From assembly GCF_003815675.1 (NCBI RefSeq), contig NZ_CP033918.1:1116001-1180000 (forward strand): 64,000 bases of DNA, read 5' to 3'. This document shows, in pieces, positions 54,401 to 62,561 of the stretch; within the stretch, counting starts at the first letter, position 1; the number at the start of each line of letters is the position of its first letter. This DNA comes from Chryseobacterium sp. G0186. GTDB lineage: Bacteria; Bacteroidota; Bacteroidia; Flavobacteriales; Weeksellaceae. The notes under the pieces are model-generated. The model saw only the letters and a program-made list of their open reading frames with translations. It was not told the origin of the DNA and did no database searches. Position numbers and translations under genes: made by a program.

Positions 54401-55105
54401 ATCTCCTTCAAACTGAATGTCTGACAGTTCTGTCTCAAATGTTGTATGACGACAGTGATCGCTCCAGTAGGTATCCAGTACCTTCAATTCAGTTTCTGTA
54501 GGGTTTCTTTGCTCTGTTTTAAAGTAATCCTGAATAAACTTCAGGTCATCTAAGCCTAATGCAAAGCCATGATTGTTATAAAAATTCTCAAGCTCAGCAT
54601 CATTGAAATTGATGAAATTTTCGTGAATCAAAACCTTTGATGGGGTTTCGTCTGCAGGAATGTCCAAGATTGAAAGGTCCTTTTCCTGAGATTCTACCTT
54701 GTTGATCAAAAGGTCCTTAATTTTAACCAAATCTGCTTCGGATACTCCTTCAAATTCGATCAGTTTTCCACTTCTTACTTTTGATTTTTCATTTTCTGTT
54801 AATAAAGCAATACACTGTTGTGCAGAATCTGCTCTCTGATCATACTGACCAGGCAAAAACTCCATTCCGAAATGAATACCTTTTGCAGGGTTTTCTGTGT
54901 GTAAAATATCAGTAATAGGGTCTACGAAAGTGTTGTTTACCACTTTTTCAAACTCCCCGTCATTCAAACCAAAGATATCATACACATTGTAGACCTTTAC
55001 CGTTTGAATTGCCGGAACAACCGCTTTTACTTCATCAAAAATTTTTGGACTTTCAACATCGAAAATTCCTCTTTTTTCTACGAAAATTCTTTTGTTATTA
55101 GACAT
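51410..55105 (-). CDS. purL: Phosphoribosylformylglycinamidine synthase (single-chain PurL)
   Basis: At 1231 aa this is the large fused form. Domains: an N-terminal PurS-like part (about 1-150), two synthetase (AIRS-like) halves from about 200-900 (KNETHNHPTEIEPFGGAST, GGKDSMSGTYQDL), and a class I glutamine amidotransferase domain from about 980 with nucleophile Cys in IGICNGFQALVKSGLLPYG and His in ISHGEGRFMAS. It makes FGAM from FGAR, glutamine and ATP in purine synthesis. Its start overlaps the stop of the DUF1016 gene (TAATG). Confidence 0.97.
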   Translation of the reverse strand: MSNNKRIFVEKRGIFDVESPKIFDEVKAVVPAIQTVKVYNVYDIFGLNDGEFEKVVNNTFVDPITDILHTENPAKGIHFGMEFLPGQYDQRADSAQQCIALLTENEKSKVRSGKLIEFEGVSEADLVKIKDLLINKVESQEKDLSILDIPADETPSKVLIHENFINFNDAELENFYNNHGFALGLDDLKFIQDYFKTEQRNPTETELKVLDTYWSDHCRHTTFETELSDIQFEGDFKHTLETIFNDYIEKRKFLGRELKPISLMDLATVCGKYFHKTGNLDNLVISDEINACTIQIEAEYDGKKEPWYLLFKNETHNHPTEIEPFGGASTCLGGAIRDPLSGRSFVFQAMRLTGAADVLESVDKTLLGKLPQKTITKQAANGYSSYGNQIGLATTMVSEIYDEGYKAKRMEVGFVTGAVPVDWVRREKPENGDSIIILGGATGRDGVGGASGSSKEQDETSIHTMSSEVQKGNAVEERKIQRLFRNPDVTRLIKKSNDFGAGGVSVAIGEIADSLEVNLDVLPLKYEGLNGTELAISESQERMAVVVDPKDKEQFIKFCEAENIVAVEVAKVTDSGRMQMFWKGDKIVDLSRAFLDTNGCSKSQEVKINHLEEVKEDTKAFTKENFLNILKDKNVASQKGLLEMFDSSIGATTVAMPLGGKYQQTLMEGSVQTLPILGAKDIKTVSLASWGFDAEISKQNSLLGASYAVVESVAKIVAMGGDYKNIRLSFQEYFEKLGQSPEKWGKPLASLLGAYDAQINLGLAAIGGKDSMSGTYQDLNVPPTLISFACANGEKQNIISPEFKTAGNKVYFFNHIAQESGLPNYDALKEVYEFIFENIKSGKIVSVKTVKEGGVAVALAKMSFGNRLGAEINADEKTLLAKNIGSLIIESKEELSSAALQLIGEVKDSGTVKINTLESSILDLVSANTNTFENLFPTVEKEKITVEIDEKSNSVNPRNIIIKKHGIAQPKVFAPVFPGTNCEYDTLNAFQKEGAVVSSLPLININHQLLDESIDAWVEEIKTSQILAFSGGFSAGDEPDGSAKFIVNVLKNEKMRNAVHELLDRDGMIIGICNGFQALVKSGLLPYGRIKDLDENSPTLAHNAIRRHISQMVTVQVVNDESPWLKGMKGETFTIPISHGEGRFMASEEEIKKLYENGQIATQYIDLDGNIAHGMPFNPNNSLFGIEGITSPCGKIYGRMGHPERFAEGLMKNIPTANYHNIFKNGVEYFK

Positions 55106-55139
55106 TAGATGTCAGATTTTTTAATATTAGATTTATTTT
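55095..55139. repeat. Direct repeat 1, purL leader copy next to purL
   Basis: TTATTAGAC then ATTAGATGTCAGATTTTTTAATATTAGATTTATTTT. It equals the copy at 56157-56199 except for three bases near the start and a two-T indel. It spans the purL start codon (minus-strand ATG at 55105). Confidence 0.9.
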
Positions 55140-56157
55140 CAAATTTATTTCTTGCTATCTCTATTGAACGATTCAATTTTTCAAGCAAAACTTTTTCTGA
55201 AGGTAAGATAAGTAAATATTCTGCAATTTTTATATTATCTCCTTCCAGATTCATCAATTCTATATGCTCAGAGTTTTTCCCGGAACAAAGGATTAAACCA
55301 ATCGGCGGGTTTTCACCATCTATTTTTTCATACTTATTAAGGTATGCAAGGTAAAGTTCCATCTGCCCTTTATGACTGGCTTCAAATTCTCCTATTTTGA
55401 GTTCGATAACTATCAAGGATTTTAGTTTTCTATGGTAGAAAAGCAAATCAATGTAATAGTCCCTGTTATCTATTGTAATTCTCTTTTGTCTTGAAAGAAA
55501 TGCAAAATCACTTCCCAATTCGGAAATAAATTTTTGAAGTTCCACAATAATGGATTCTTCTAAATCTTTTTCAGAAAAAGTATCCTTCAATTCTAAAAAA
55601 TCAAGAAAATAGGGATCTTTAAAGACCAGATCAGGATTTAAAATATTATTTTCAGACCAATTTTTAAGTTCTTTGTCAATGATTTGTTCAGGCTGTTTAC
55701 TTATTGCAGTCCGTTCAAAAAGCAAAGAATTAATTTTGTCTCTTAACGTTCTGACGCTCCAATTTTCAATTTTACAAACTTCAAGATAAAAGTTTCTCTT
55801 AGTCTCCTGAGAGATCGGAATGAGGAGTAAAAAATGGGTCCATGACAATTGTCGCATCGCTGATGCGACTATCTCAAATTTATCAAAGACAGAAGCAAAC
55901 TGCATCATTTTTCGGATGTTTTTCTCAGAGAAAGAACTTCCAAATTCTAAGGTAAGTTGCTGAGATATCTGTACAACGACCTCTTTACCATACTCTGCTC
56001 TTTTATTTCCTAAAATATCTTCATTTATTCTTTGTCCGATTTTCCAGTACAAAACCACCATCGCCGAATTCACCTGAGCCGCAACCTGACCTCTCGTGTG
56101 GTCAACCAGTTCTTTTAGATCGGTCATTAATTGTTGATGATTCTGATTTTGTAACAT
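55105..56157 (-). CDS. DUF1016/YhcG-type PD-(D/E)XK nuclease
   Basis: A 350-aa protein of the YhcG family. The N-terminal DUF1016_N domain covers about 10-165 (ARGQVAAQVNSAMVVLYWKIGQRI, then GSSFSEKNIRKMMQFA); the C-terminal PD-(D/E)XK domain covers about 190-335, with catalytic D in YYIDLLFYHRKL and ExK in LIVIELKIGEFEASHKGQM. Such proteins accompany restriction systems or stand alone; the biological role is unsettled. Its stop overlaps purL's ATG (TAATG). It is flanked by copies of one 34-36 base repeat, which marks it as an insertion. Confidence 0.9.
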   Translation of the reverse strand: MLQNQNHQQLMTDLKELVDHTRGQVAAQVNSAMVVLYWKIGQRINEDILGNKRAEYGKEVVVQISQQLTLEFGSSFSEKNIRKMMQFASVFDKFEIVASAMRQLSWTHFLLLIPISQETKRNFYLEVCKIENWSVRTLRDKINSLLFERTAISKQPEQIIDKELKNWSENNILNPDLVFKDPYFLDFLELKDTFSEKDLEESIIVELQKFISELGSDFAFLSRQKRITIDNRDYYIDLLFYHRKLKSLIVIELKIGEFEASHKGQMELYLAYLNKYEKIDGENPPIGLILCSGKNSEHIELMNLEGDNIKIAEYLLILPSEKVLLEKLNRSIEIARNKFENKSNIKKSDI

Positions 56158-56199
56158 TATTAAAAATTAGATGTCAGATTTTAATATTAGATTTATTTT
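56157..56199. repeat. Direct repeat 2, leader copy upstream of the DUF1016 gene
   Basis: TTATTAAAA then ATTAGATGTCAGATTTTAATATTAGATTTATTTT. The match with repeat 1 spans 34 of 36 bases with one indel. It lies just before the DUF1016 ATG, so each gene has the same leader. Confidence 0.9.
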
Positions 56200-56345
56200 T
56201 CTTTTTACCTTCCTGAGTGTAGAGCACCAGTATCAGATTGTTATCTTCTGTACCATCTATATTGGCTACTCTTTTGGGGTTATCATCAACCCTTAAATAT
56301 AGATTACAAATTTAATCTTTTTACTTTCTTTAACCTCTATCTTTT
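56174..56345 (-). pseudogene. Decayed duplicate of the serine hydrolase C-terminus
   Basis: On the minus strand one frame reads KIKFVIYI-stop-GLMITPKE, and the next reads RVANIDGTEDNNLILVL. Joined, they match KFVVNKDGWMTTPKS and SNTDGTEHNNLIVTL at the end of the intact gene at 56356. One stop and one frameshift separate the parts. It follows the intact stop directly, so it is a tandem partial duplication or the tail of a lost paralogue. Confidence 0.75.
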
Positions 56346-56355
56346 TCCTATAGTT

Positions 56356-57786
56356 TTACAGGGTTACGATTAAATTATTATGTTCTGTTCCGTCTGTATT
56401 GGAAGCACTTTTAGGTGTTGTCATCCAACCGTCTTTATTGACTACAAATTTAAAAGAATAGGTTTTTCCTTTTTCAAACCTGGAGACCGGAACAGCCAGT
56501 TCAAATCGGTTCTTATCTTTTTTTACCATTTGATATTCTTTATTTTCAGGATTCCAGTCATTGAAGCTTCCTGCTACAGACATAGTGTTGATAAGACCTG
56601 CATCCAGATTTTTTGGATGAGTGTAAGAGAAGACAACGTTACTCTCTTTAACAGTATACCCATATACTTCTTTTTTATCTTTATCTGAGGTGGAAATAAG
56701 GTCACCAACTAAGTCTGCCGAAGTGTTATAAAGTGCATTAAAAACTTCAGGCCCGTTGATGTTTACAATGATGCAAACTCCTATATTCAACTCAGGATAT
56801 ATAGCAAACCAGGTATTTGTTCCATAAGATCCACCATGTTTAAATCCCATTTTTCCCTTTTCACTAATAAAATTTTGGTCCCAGAAATATCCATACCAGG
56901 CTTCTTTACTATTATCAATATTTCTTTGTGACTCCTGAGCTACTTTATTTTTTACATCCAACTCTTCTTTTAAAAATTTCACCATATCTCCTATTGTAGA
57001 TTTGGTTTTTGAGCCTCCTGATCCCCACAAATTACTTTTTGAAGCCGGCATCAGACGGTAATTGATATGATACCCATTGGCCTGAACTTCATTTTTATCA
57101 AGTTCGAGCTTGGTATGATTCATTCCCAATTTTGAAAATATATTTTCTTTTAGAAGGCTTTCATAGCTTTTTCCGTAGATATTTTCCAATATCAGACCTG
57201 TCATTTCCAGACTTAAATTGCTGTATTTATATTCTGTACCGGGCTGCTGGTTTAATGTAACGGTTGCCAGATCTTTTTTAAAGTCTTCTTTGGTGTAATT
57301 TTCATTTAACTTATTGTACAAAAAAGGAGTCTCATCTGTCATGTTTTTCCTCAATTCATCATCATTAGGAAGATTTCTTGGAAGAGCGGTCTGATAGGAA
57401 ATTAAATTTTTAATTTTTATCGGAACTCCATTGTATTCTAAGTTTGGGTAAGATCCTTTCAGATATTTACGTACGTCATCATCAAGGTTTACTTTACCCT
57501 CCAACACGGCCTGTGCCAATAACTGGCCTGTAAAAAGTTTGGTAACGGAAGCTATTTCAAAATAGGTAGTATCATCTGCTTTATTTCCTTTCCCTTTATC
57601 AAGTTCTCCAAAGTGTTTGGTATACACTTTACCATCTTTTAAAATACCAACGGAAACAGAATAGGCACCCGATTTTTGGGCAAGATTTTTAGCATTTGCC
57701 TCTATTATTGAATACACCTTGTTTTCACTTTGCGAATACCCCTTCACAAAAGTCAAGGTTAATAAAAGTAACAATACATTTCTCAT
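56356..57786 (-). CDS. Serine hydrolase (class C beta-lactamase/PBP-like) with C-terminal glycogen-binding-like domain
   Basis: A 476-aa exported protein (signal ends at KGYSQ). The serine-hydrolase domain covers about 25-345: S-x-x-K in EIASVTKLFTG, Y-S-N in YKYSNLSLEM, and H-G-G in FKHGGSYG. Residues 375-476 form an early-set Ig-like (AMPK glycogen-binding-like) domain: SVAGSFNDWNPENKEYQMV and FKFVVNKDGWM. Family members cleave D-Ala peptides or small esters. It shows no sign of true beta-lactamase function. Confidence 0.9.
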   Translation of the reverse strand: MRNVLLLLLTLTFVKGYSQSENKVYSIIEANAKNLAQKSGAYSVSVGILKDGKVYTKHFGELDKGKGNKADDTTYFEIASVTKLFTGQLLAQAVLEGKVNLDDDVRKYLKGSYPNLEYNGVPIKIKNLISYQTALPRNLPNDDELRKNMTDETPFLYNKLNENYTKEDFKKDLATVTLNQQPGTEYKYSNLSLEMTGLILENIYGKSYESLLKENIFSKLGMNHTKLELDKNEVQANGYHINYRLMPASKSNLWGSGGSKTKSTIGDMVKFLKEELDVKNKVAQESQRNIDNSKEAWYGYFWDQNFISEKGKMGFKHGGSYGTNTWFAIYPELNIGVCIIVNINGPEVFNALYNTSADLVGDLISTSDKDKKEVYGYTVKESNVVFSYTHPKNLDAGLINTMSVAGSFNDWNPENKEYQMVKKDKNRFELAVPVSRFEKGKTYSFKFVVNKDGWMTTPKSASNTDGTEHNNLIVTL

Positions 57787-57798
57787 ATCACTCTATTT

Positions 57799-58770
57799 CT
57801 ATTTGTTGATAAATTTGTTTGGGTTATCCGTGTGTTCTTTTTGAAATTGTTCTGCTTCTTTTATTTCATTTTTCAGCCATTCTTCAAAAGGAACTTTTCC
57901 ATCATTATAACTTTCTATCGCATAAAATGTTTTCCCGTCTTCTGAAACCATGAATTTAAAACGATAAAGCATTCCCAAATCATATTTCGTGTAATCGTAA
58001 GTATTTACCTGATAGTATGGAAAATTCTCCTTTGGTCTTTCTATAATTTCAAAAAACAGTTTCTTCTCTTTTTCAGGGATCTTATTGTACACATTTACAT
58101 AGTAAAGATCTGACAGCTTTTTGTTCTGTTTTTCAAAAAACTGAAGAATATTTTTCTCTTTTTCATTGTATTGGAATGGGTATGGATAGTATTTTCCACT
58201 AATTTTCACATCATTCCCGGAATTTTTTACAAGAGGCTGAACTGTTTCTCCTTTGACGTTCATTACTTTCCAAGTTCCACCCACTATTCTTCGATGTTCT
58301 TCCTCTGTTTTTTCCCAGCTACATCCATCACAAAATGAAGCATATCCAAAATTGAAAGGTGATACAAAATCATGCTTTGGCTCGATAACTGTTTTTCCGT
58401 TTCTATCTGCAAAACCTATCTTTCCGTTTTTAACGAAACGCCTCAATCCTTCGCAGAAATAATCGGGGCCATTATCATACAGAAACGGAGTGTAAAGAAA
58501 GTTTCCTTTTCTGTCATAAACATATCCCCAGGTATTTTCAGTCCATTTTTCATTTTTCTTCGCTCCATCAAAAAGAATGGTTTCTCCTTGTACGGGATCT
58601 CCATCTTTAAGGTCTGAATAAATTTCAAACTGTGCCGGAACAATAATTTCTCCTTTTTGGTTCTTCACGCCAACCAAAGAGTCTTTGGATTTAAAATATC
58701 TTAATACTTCTTTTTCCTGAGAAAAAGCAAGTATCGGGATCATTGCAATGATTAAAAGGGATTTCTTCAT
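57799..58770 (-). CDS. WG repeat-containing secreted protein
   Basis: A 323-aa protein with signal peptide MKKSLLIIAMIPILAFSQ. WG-type repeats lie at about 75-165 (WGYVYDRKGNFLYTPF, GKIGFADRNGKTVIEPKHDF), a beta-rich module of unknown partner. The C-terminal half (about 195-323) is a different alpha/beta domain with an energy-transducer-like SEDGKTFYAIESYNDGK segment that resembles the TonB-like beta domain of flavobacterial proteins. Starts 12 bases from the serine hydrolase, so it is co-transcribed with it. Confidence 0.82.
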   Translation of the reverse strand: MKKSLLIIAMIPILAFSQEKEVLRYFKSKDSLVGVKNQKGEIIVPAQFEIYSDLKDGDPVQGETILFDGAKKNEKWTENTWGYVYDRKGNFLYTPFLYDNGPDYFCEGLRRFVKNGKIGFADRNGKTVIEPKHDFVSPFNFGYASFCDGCSWEKTEEEHRRIVGGTWKVMNVKGETVQPLVKNSGNDVKISGKYYPYPFQYNEKEKNILQFFEKQNKKLSDLYYVNVYNKIPEKEKKLFFEIIERPKENFPYYQVNTYDYTKYDLGMLYRFKFMVSEDGKTFYAIESYNDGKVPFEEWLKNEIKEAEQFQKEHTDNPNKFINK

Positions 58771-58783
58771 GGTTAGGGTTAAA

Positions 58784-58815
58784 ATAAAATATGCAGCCCG
58801 AAAGACTGCATATTG
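58784..58815 (-). terminator. Intrinsic terminator of purB
   Basis: On the minus strand AATATGCAG and CTGCATATT form a 9-bp stem around TCTTTCGGG, followed by TTATTTT. Confidence 0.87.
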
Positions 58816-58817
58816 TT

Positions 58818-60245
58818 TTATACTTTAAGATCAGCTTCTAATCCTATTAAGTCTTTATTTTGATCTATAATCGGCTGTACTTCATTCTTGACGAATTCCT
58901 CCGTCTGAATTGGCGCAAACCCTATAAAGTTTTTAGGATCTAAAACTTCTTTTAGTTTTGATTTATCTAATTTTAAAGAATCATCATTTAAGATTCTATC
59001 GATAAGGTCATTTTCTTTTCCTTCTTCTTTCACTTTTTTGGAAGCCTCCATAGAATGAACTCTGATCACCTCGTGAATTTCCTGACGGTCACCTCCTGCT
59101 TTTACTTCTTCCATGATGATGTATTCCGTCGCCATGAAGGGAAGCTCTTCCATAATGTGTTTGTTAATTCTGTTCGGATACACTACAATTCCGTTCATAA
59201 TGTTGTTCCAGATCAATAGAATTGCATCTACCGCAAGGAACGCCTGTGGAATCGTTAATCTCTTGTTGGCAGAGTCATCCAATGTTCTTTCAAACCATTG
59301 TGTAGAAGCTACCATTGCAGAACTTGTAGTTAAAGACATTACATATTTTGCCAATGCCCCGATTCTTTCACTTCTCATTGGGTTACGCTTGTACGCCATT
59401 GCAGATGAACCGATCTGGTTTTTCTCGAATGGTTCTTCAATTTCCTTAAGGTTTTGAAGTAAACGTAAATCGTTTGTGAATTTATGAGCTGATTGAGCGA
59501 TATTTCCTAGTAAAGCAACAACTTTAGCATCAATTTTTCTGTCGTAAGTCTGTCCGGAAACTCCAAAAACTTTTTCGAAACCGAATCTTTTTGAAAGTTC
59601 TTTATCTAAATGTTTTACTTTAGAATAATCTCCGTTGAAAAGCTCAAGGAAACTCGCTGCTGTTCCTGTAGTTCCTTTTACTCCTCTGAAACGTAGTGTT
59701 TCAAGGAAGAAGTCAAGCTCTTCGATATCAAGAATCAAACTTTGTAACCAAAGCGTTGCTCTTTTACCAACTGTTGTCAACTGAGCCGGCTGGAAGTGAG
59801 TAAATCCTAATGTCGGAAGATCTTTGTATTGAATGGCAAAATCTGCCAGGTTTTTCATCACGTTAACTAACTTTTTCTTTAGGATTAAAAGTCCGTCACG
59901 AATCTGAATTAAGTCTGTATTATCTCCTACAAAAGCTGAAGTTGCTCCCAAGTGAATAATTCCCTTTGCTGATGGTGCCACATCTCCATAGGTATGAACG
60001 TGAGCCATTACATCATGACGGAATTTCTTTTCGTATTCTGCTGCTTTATCGTAATCGATATTTTCAGCATTGGCTTTTAGCTCTGCAATCTGCTCGTCTG
60101 TAATTTCAAGACCTAAGTCTTTTTCAATTTCAGCCAAGGCGATCCAAAGCTTTCTCCAGGTACGGAATTTGTTATTATGTGAGAAATTAAACAACATTTC
60201 TTCACTGGAATAGCGTTCTTCCAATGGATTTTTGTAGGAATTCAT
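58818..60245 (-). CDS. purB: Adenylosuccinate lyase
   Basis: A 475-aa enzyme of the fumarase/aspartase superfamily, of usual length. Motifs in order: MAHVHTYGDVAPSAKGIIHLGATSAFVGDN (region 1 with catalytic His), TLGFTHFQPAQLTTVGKR (region 2), and the signature loop GSSAMAYKRNPMRSERIG at about 285-302. It cleaves SAICAR and adenylosuccinate in purine synthesis. It is separated from purL by 3 genes and a terminator. -7 box TATTTTTG lies at 60270-60277. Confidence 0.96.
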   Translation of the reverse strand: MNSYKNPLEERYSSEEMLFNFSHNNKFRTWRKLWIALAEIEKDLGLEITDEQIAELKANAENIDYDKAAEYEKKFRHDVMAHVHTYGDVAPSAKGIIHLGATSAFVGDNTDLIQIRDGLLILKKKLVNVMKNLADFAIQYKDLPTLGFTHFQPAQLTTVGKRATLWLQSLILDIEELDFFLETLRFRGVKGTTGTAASFLELFNGDYSKVKHLDKELSKRFGFEKVFGVSGQTYDRKIDAKVVALLGNIAQSAHKFTNDLRLLQNLKEIEEPFEKNQIGSSAMAYKRNPMRSERIGALAKYVMSLTTSSAMVASTQWFERTLDDSANKRLTIPQAFLAVDAILLIWNNIMNGIVVYPNRINKHIMEELPFMATEYIIMEEVKAGGDRQEIHEVIRVHSMEASKKVKEEGKENDLIDRILNDDSLKLDKSKLKEVLDPKNFIGFAPIQTEEFVKNEVQPIIDQNKDLIGLEADLKV

Positions 60246-60269
60246 TCTTTCTTTTACTTTTAGATGTAC

Positions 60270-60277
60270 AAAAATAC
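60270..60277 (-). promoter_or_regulatory. -7 box of purB
   Basis: TATTTTTG on the minus strand, TAnnTTTG-like, 25 bases upstream of the ATG. Confidence 0.45.
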
Positions 60278-60452
60278 GGTTTTTCAGTGAGAGATGAAAA
60301 TCTAGCTTTTATGATTTTTGTAGTGTTTGCTTTTGAGGTATTTTCTATAGATTTTTATCCTTGTTTTTATGATGCAGACATCCAATTAACATTGATATGT
60401 GAAATTAAAAAACCTATAGTAGTTTTATATTAATTATCAATATTAATAAATT

Positions 60453-60932
60453 TTATTCCTTCAATAATTTCACCGAACAATTCAAAGTATCAAGTGTATA
60501 ATATTTTATTTCTTTTCTCTGTTCAGATGTAAATTGTTTTTTATTAAGTCTTATAATTTTACGTGATGGTTTATAACAATTTAAGTATTTATTTTTTTTA
60601 TCAGTATATAAGAAAATAGTATCGCTCTCTACAATCTGACATCCAACAAAATTTATTGAAGTCGGAGATTCTTTACGCTTAACAATCTCACAAGTATTTA
60701 TACCATTATCCGTAAATAAACTTATCACATATACTGCTCCATTTTTAGATATGGTATTATCTCTTTGTAATGTATTAATAATATTTTCATTTATTACTAT
60801 TTCTTTAAAATTATTCTTTTTCTCACAAGAAAGGAAAAATAATGTAAATATTATTAATAAAGAATATTTGCGATAGTTATCTATGAACAGTATCTTGTCT
60901 TTGATTCGGAATCCAAAATTTTTGCTCGTCAT
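60453..60932 (-). CDS. Small lipoprotein, candidate immunity protein of Rhs tip 1
   Basis: A 159-aa protein with a lipobox LFFLSC (about residue 31-36) preceded by a 30-residue extension (FRIKDKILFIDNYRKYSLLIIFT). The first codons overlap the end of the JAB-like toxin frame by 56 bases; the true start may be an alternative codon nearer the hydrophobic core. The mature part (VYVISLFTDNGINTCEIVKRKE) is beta-rich, with paired Cys. Its place just after a toxin tip fits an immunity gene; the family is not recognised. Confidence 0.6.
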   Translation of the reverse strand: MTSKNFGFRIKDKILFIDNYRKYSLLIIFTLFFLSCEKKNNFKEIVINENIINTLQRDNTISKNGAVYVISLFTDNGINTCEIVKRKESPTSINFVGCQIVESDTIFLYTDKKNKYLNCYKPSRKIIRLNKKQFTSEQRKEIKYYTLDTLNCSVKLLKE

Positions 60933-61878
60933 AAAATATTATATTAGGATGTTTTTGAGTGGGCATAAAAAGCCACGCTTTTTCGGGTAAATAACTTTTA
61001 TTATCTTGAAATGATTTTCTATCTCCTCCCCCATTAGGATTAACAGTTCCATTTCTATTAAAGCCTGATGGCCAATTATTATCATAATAGTTTGAATCTT
61101 TCATTAAAGACATAGGATGATTATGCCCAGTTTCCAACCATGTATATCCGTCTTTCACATATTTGAAAGGTGCTGAATTTGTAACTTTATCTACTCTATG
61201 GTCAGAATGTATTAAGTAAACTATCGTATTAGAGAAAATCCCCTCTTTAAATAATTTATCATACGACCATTCTTTGTTTGTATTTGCAGCCAGAAAATAA
61301 TAATAATTCTTTATTTGCTTTGAGGAAATATTAGGATTTTCTAAAACTATATTAGTTTCCGTAGGAACATCTCCTTGACCGTAAGGTCTCCATTCTGTAG
61401 ATTGTTTAAAATTTTCGGTAAATTCTTTACTTACTTTAATAGATTTACTTCCACTTTCATTATAATACCTATCGAATTTATCCTCTGTATTTTCAATTAG
61501 CTCTAGCCTCCCATTTAAATGTAATCTATAGTCATGTTTTGGCTCTCTACCATCAGCGTCAAAGAACTTTATAGGATTATTAAAGACATAATTATAAGGT
61601 GAGTGCCTCGTCATCTTTTCCGCCAGCGGATCCACCACACCCCATCTTCCAAGATCAGCCATATACATCCTCGCCCCATAATCATACATTCCTGTCTCCT
61701 GAAGTTCTTTTCCATTGTACTTATGGTTCTTATAACTTCCTACTCCAAAGAACGCATTACCTGTCTTTAGATGATTCATCCCAAACGGATAATAATCATT
61801 CGCATCTGTGATCTCAAAAGCGCCTGAACCATTTTTCCCAAAGCTTACCCTTACATTTCCAAGGTGATCCTTATACAT
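60877..61878 (-). CDS. Rhs C-terminal tip with JAB-like toxin domain, 5'-truncated
   Basis: Residues 1-100 are Rhs core end: YKDHLGNVRVSFGKNGSGAF, YDYGARMYMADLGRWGVVDPLAE and the junction NPIKFFDADGRE. Residues about 110-333 are the toxin: IVYLIHSDHRVD, then GHNHPMSLMK and GGGDRKSF, an H-x-H-P...D pattern of the JAB-like toxin 1 family (deubiquitinase-like fold). No full Rhs repeat shell is present: the frame stays open to about 62018 with no ATG except at the Lys/Met change at 61878. It is an orphan or silent tip. Confidence 0.8.
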   Translation of the reverse strand: MYKDHLGNVRVSFGKNGSGAFEITDANDYYPFGMNHLKTGNAFFGVGSYKNHKYNGKELQETGMYDYGARMYMADLGRWGVVDPLAEKMTRHSPYNYVFNNPIKFFDADGREPKHDYRLHLNGRLELIENTEDKFDRYYNESGSKSIKVSKEFTENFKQSTEWRPYGQGDVPTETNIVLENPNISSKQIKNYYYFLAANTNKEWSYDKLFKEGIFSNTIVYLIHSDHRVDKVTNSAPFKYVKDGYTWLETGHNHPMSLMKDSNYYDNNWPSGFNRNGTVNPNGGGDRKSFQDNKSYLPEKAWLFMPTQKHPNIIFYDEQKFWIPNQRQDTVHR

Positions 61879-61965
61879 ATAAATATAACGTAAATTTTCA
61901 TAATCATAATACCTTTCTGTTGTTGTGACAAATGATATACTTACAAAATCTAAGTTTAAAGACTT
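61611..61965. repeat. Rhs core-end repeat, copy 1
   Basis: About 355 bases nearly identical to 63256-63608, from the RHS core end to the sequence AATCTAAGTTTAAA, where the two abruptly diverge. It is the homologous region that allows tips to recombine. Confidence 0.88.
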
Positions 61966-61990
61966 CTTTAATAAAAATGTAGCTATATTA

Positions 61991-62023
61991 TAAAAAAATC
62001 CCGCTGATTAGCGGAATTCCATT
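61991..62023 (-). terminator. Terminator of the 163-aa protein gene
   Basis: On the minus strand AATTCCGCT, AATC, AGCGGGATT is followed by TTTTT. Confidence 0.82.
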
Positions 62024-62048
62024 TTTAGTCTCATATTTTTAATCTGAG

Positions 62049-62540
62049 TTAGTCGGGGCAATTTAATTTTGACTGTGGATCAACTTTATAATACTGAATA
62101 TAGTTTGAATAATTAGAAATATTATCAACTATATTTCCTTTATTCTCAAAATTGTCTTTTATATAAGCAATAGCTTGATTCATTTTTAAATTATCATTAG
62201 GACAATTTATAGATTCAAATATTTTTATTTTTCCATTGGACTTTATATAAATGTGAATAAATGAATATCTAATATCCTTTATATAAAAAGCATAAACTCC
62301 ATCATTTAATAATAGCCCATTTTCTAAAGAATCTGATTTTATAGTTTCTTTTGCATCAGAAAATAAATTCGTAATATAAAATCTTGCTTGTATATTGTTT
62401 TCTTTTAAAACTTCATAATATATAGTGTTTTTTATATTTTCATTTATTACACCTCTCATATTTTGATAATCATTATCATTTTTTATTTGAGCCTTACAAT
62501 TCACAACTATAAATAGAAACAAACATATAAACTTATTCAT
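62049..62540 (-). CDS. Secreted small protein, candidate immunity protein of Rhs tip 2
   Basis: A 163-aa protein with signal peptide MNKFICLFLFIVVNCKAQ. The mature part (IYIKSNGKIKIFESINCPNDN) is alpha/beta with no recognised family, and is AT-rich like its neighbour. It lies 21 bases downstream of the HExxH toxin tip on the same strand and upstream of the terminator, which is the layout expected of an immunity gene. Periplasmic location would fit a toxin working there, but this is inferred. Confidence 0.6.
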   Translation of the reverse strand: MNKFICLFLFIVVNCKAQIKNDNDYQNMRGVINENIKNTIYYEVLKENNIQARFYITNLFSDAKETIKSDSLENGLLLNDGVYAFYIKDIRYSFIHIYIKSNGKIKIFESINCPNDNLKMNQAIAYIKDNFENKGNIVDNISNYSNYIQYYKVDPQSKLNCPD

Positions 62541-62561
62541 TTTAATTTTTTTACACTATTT

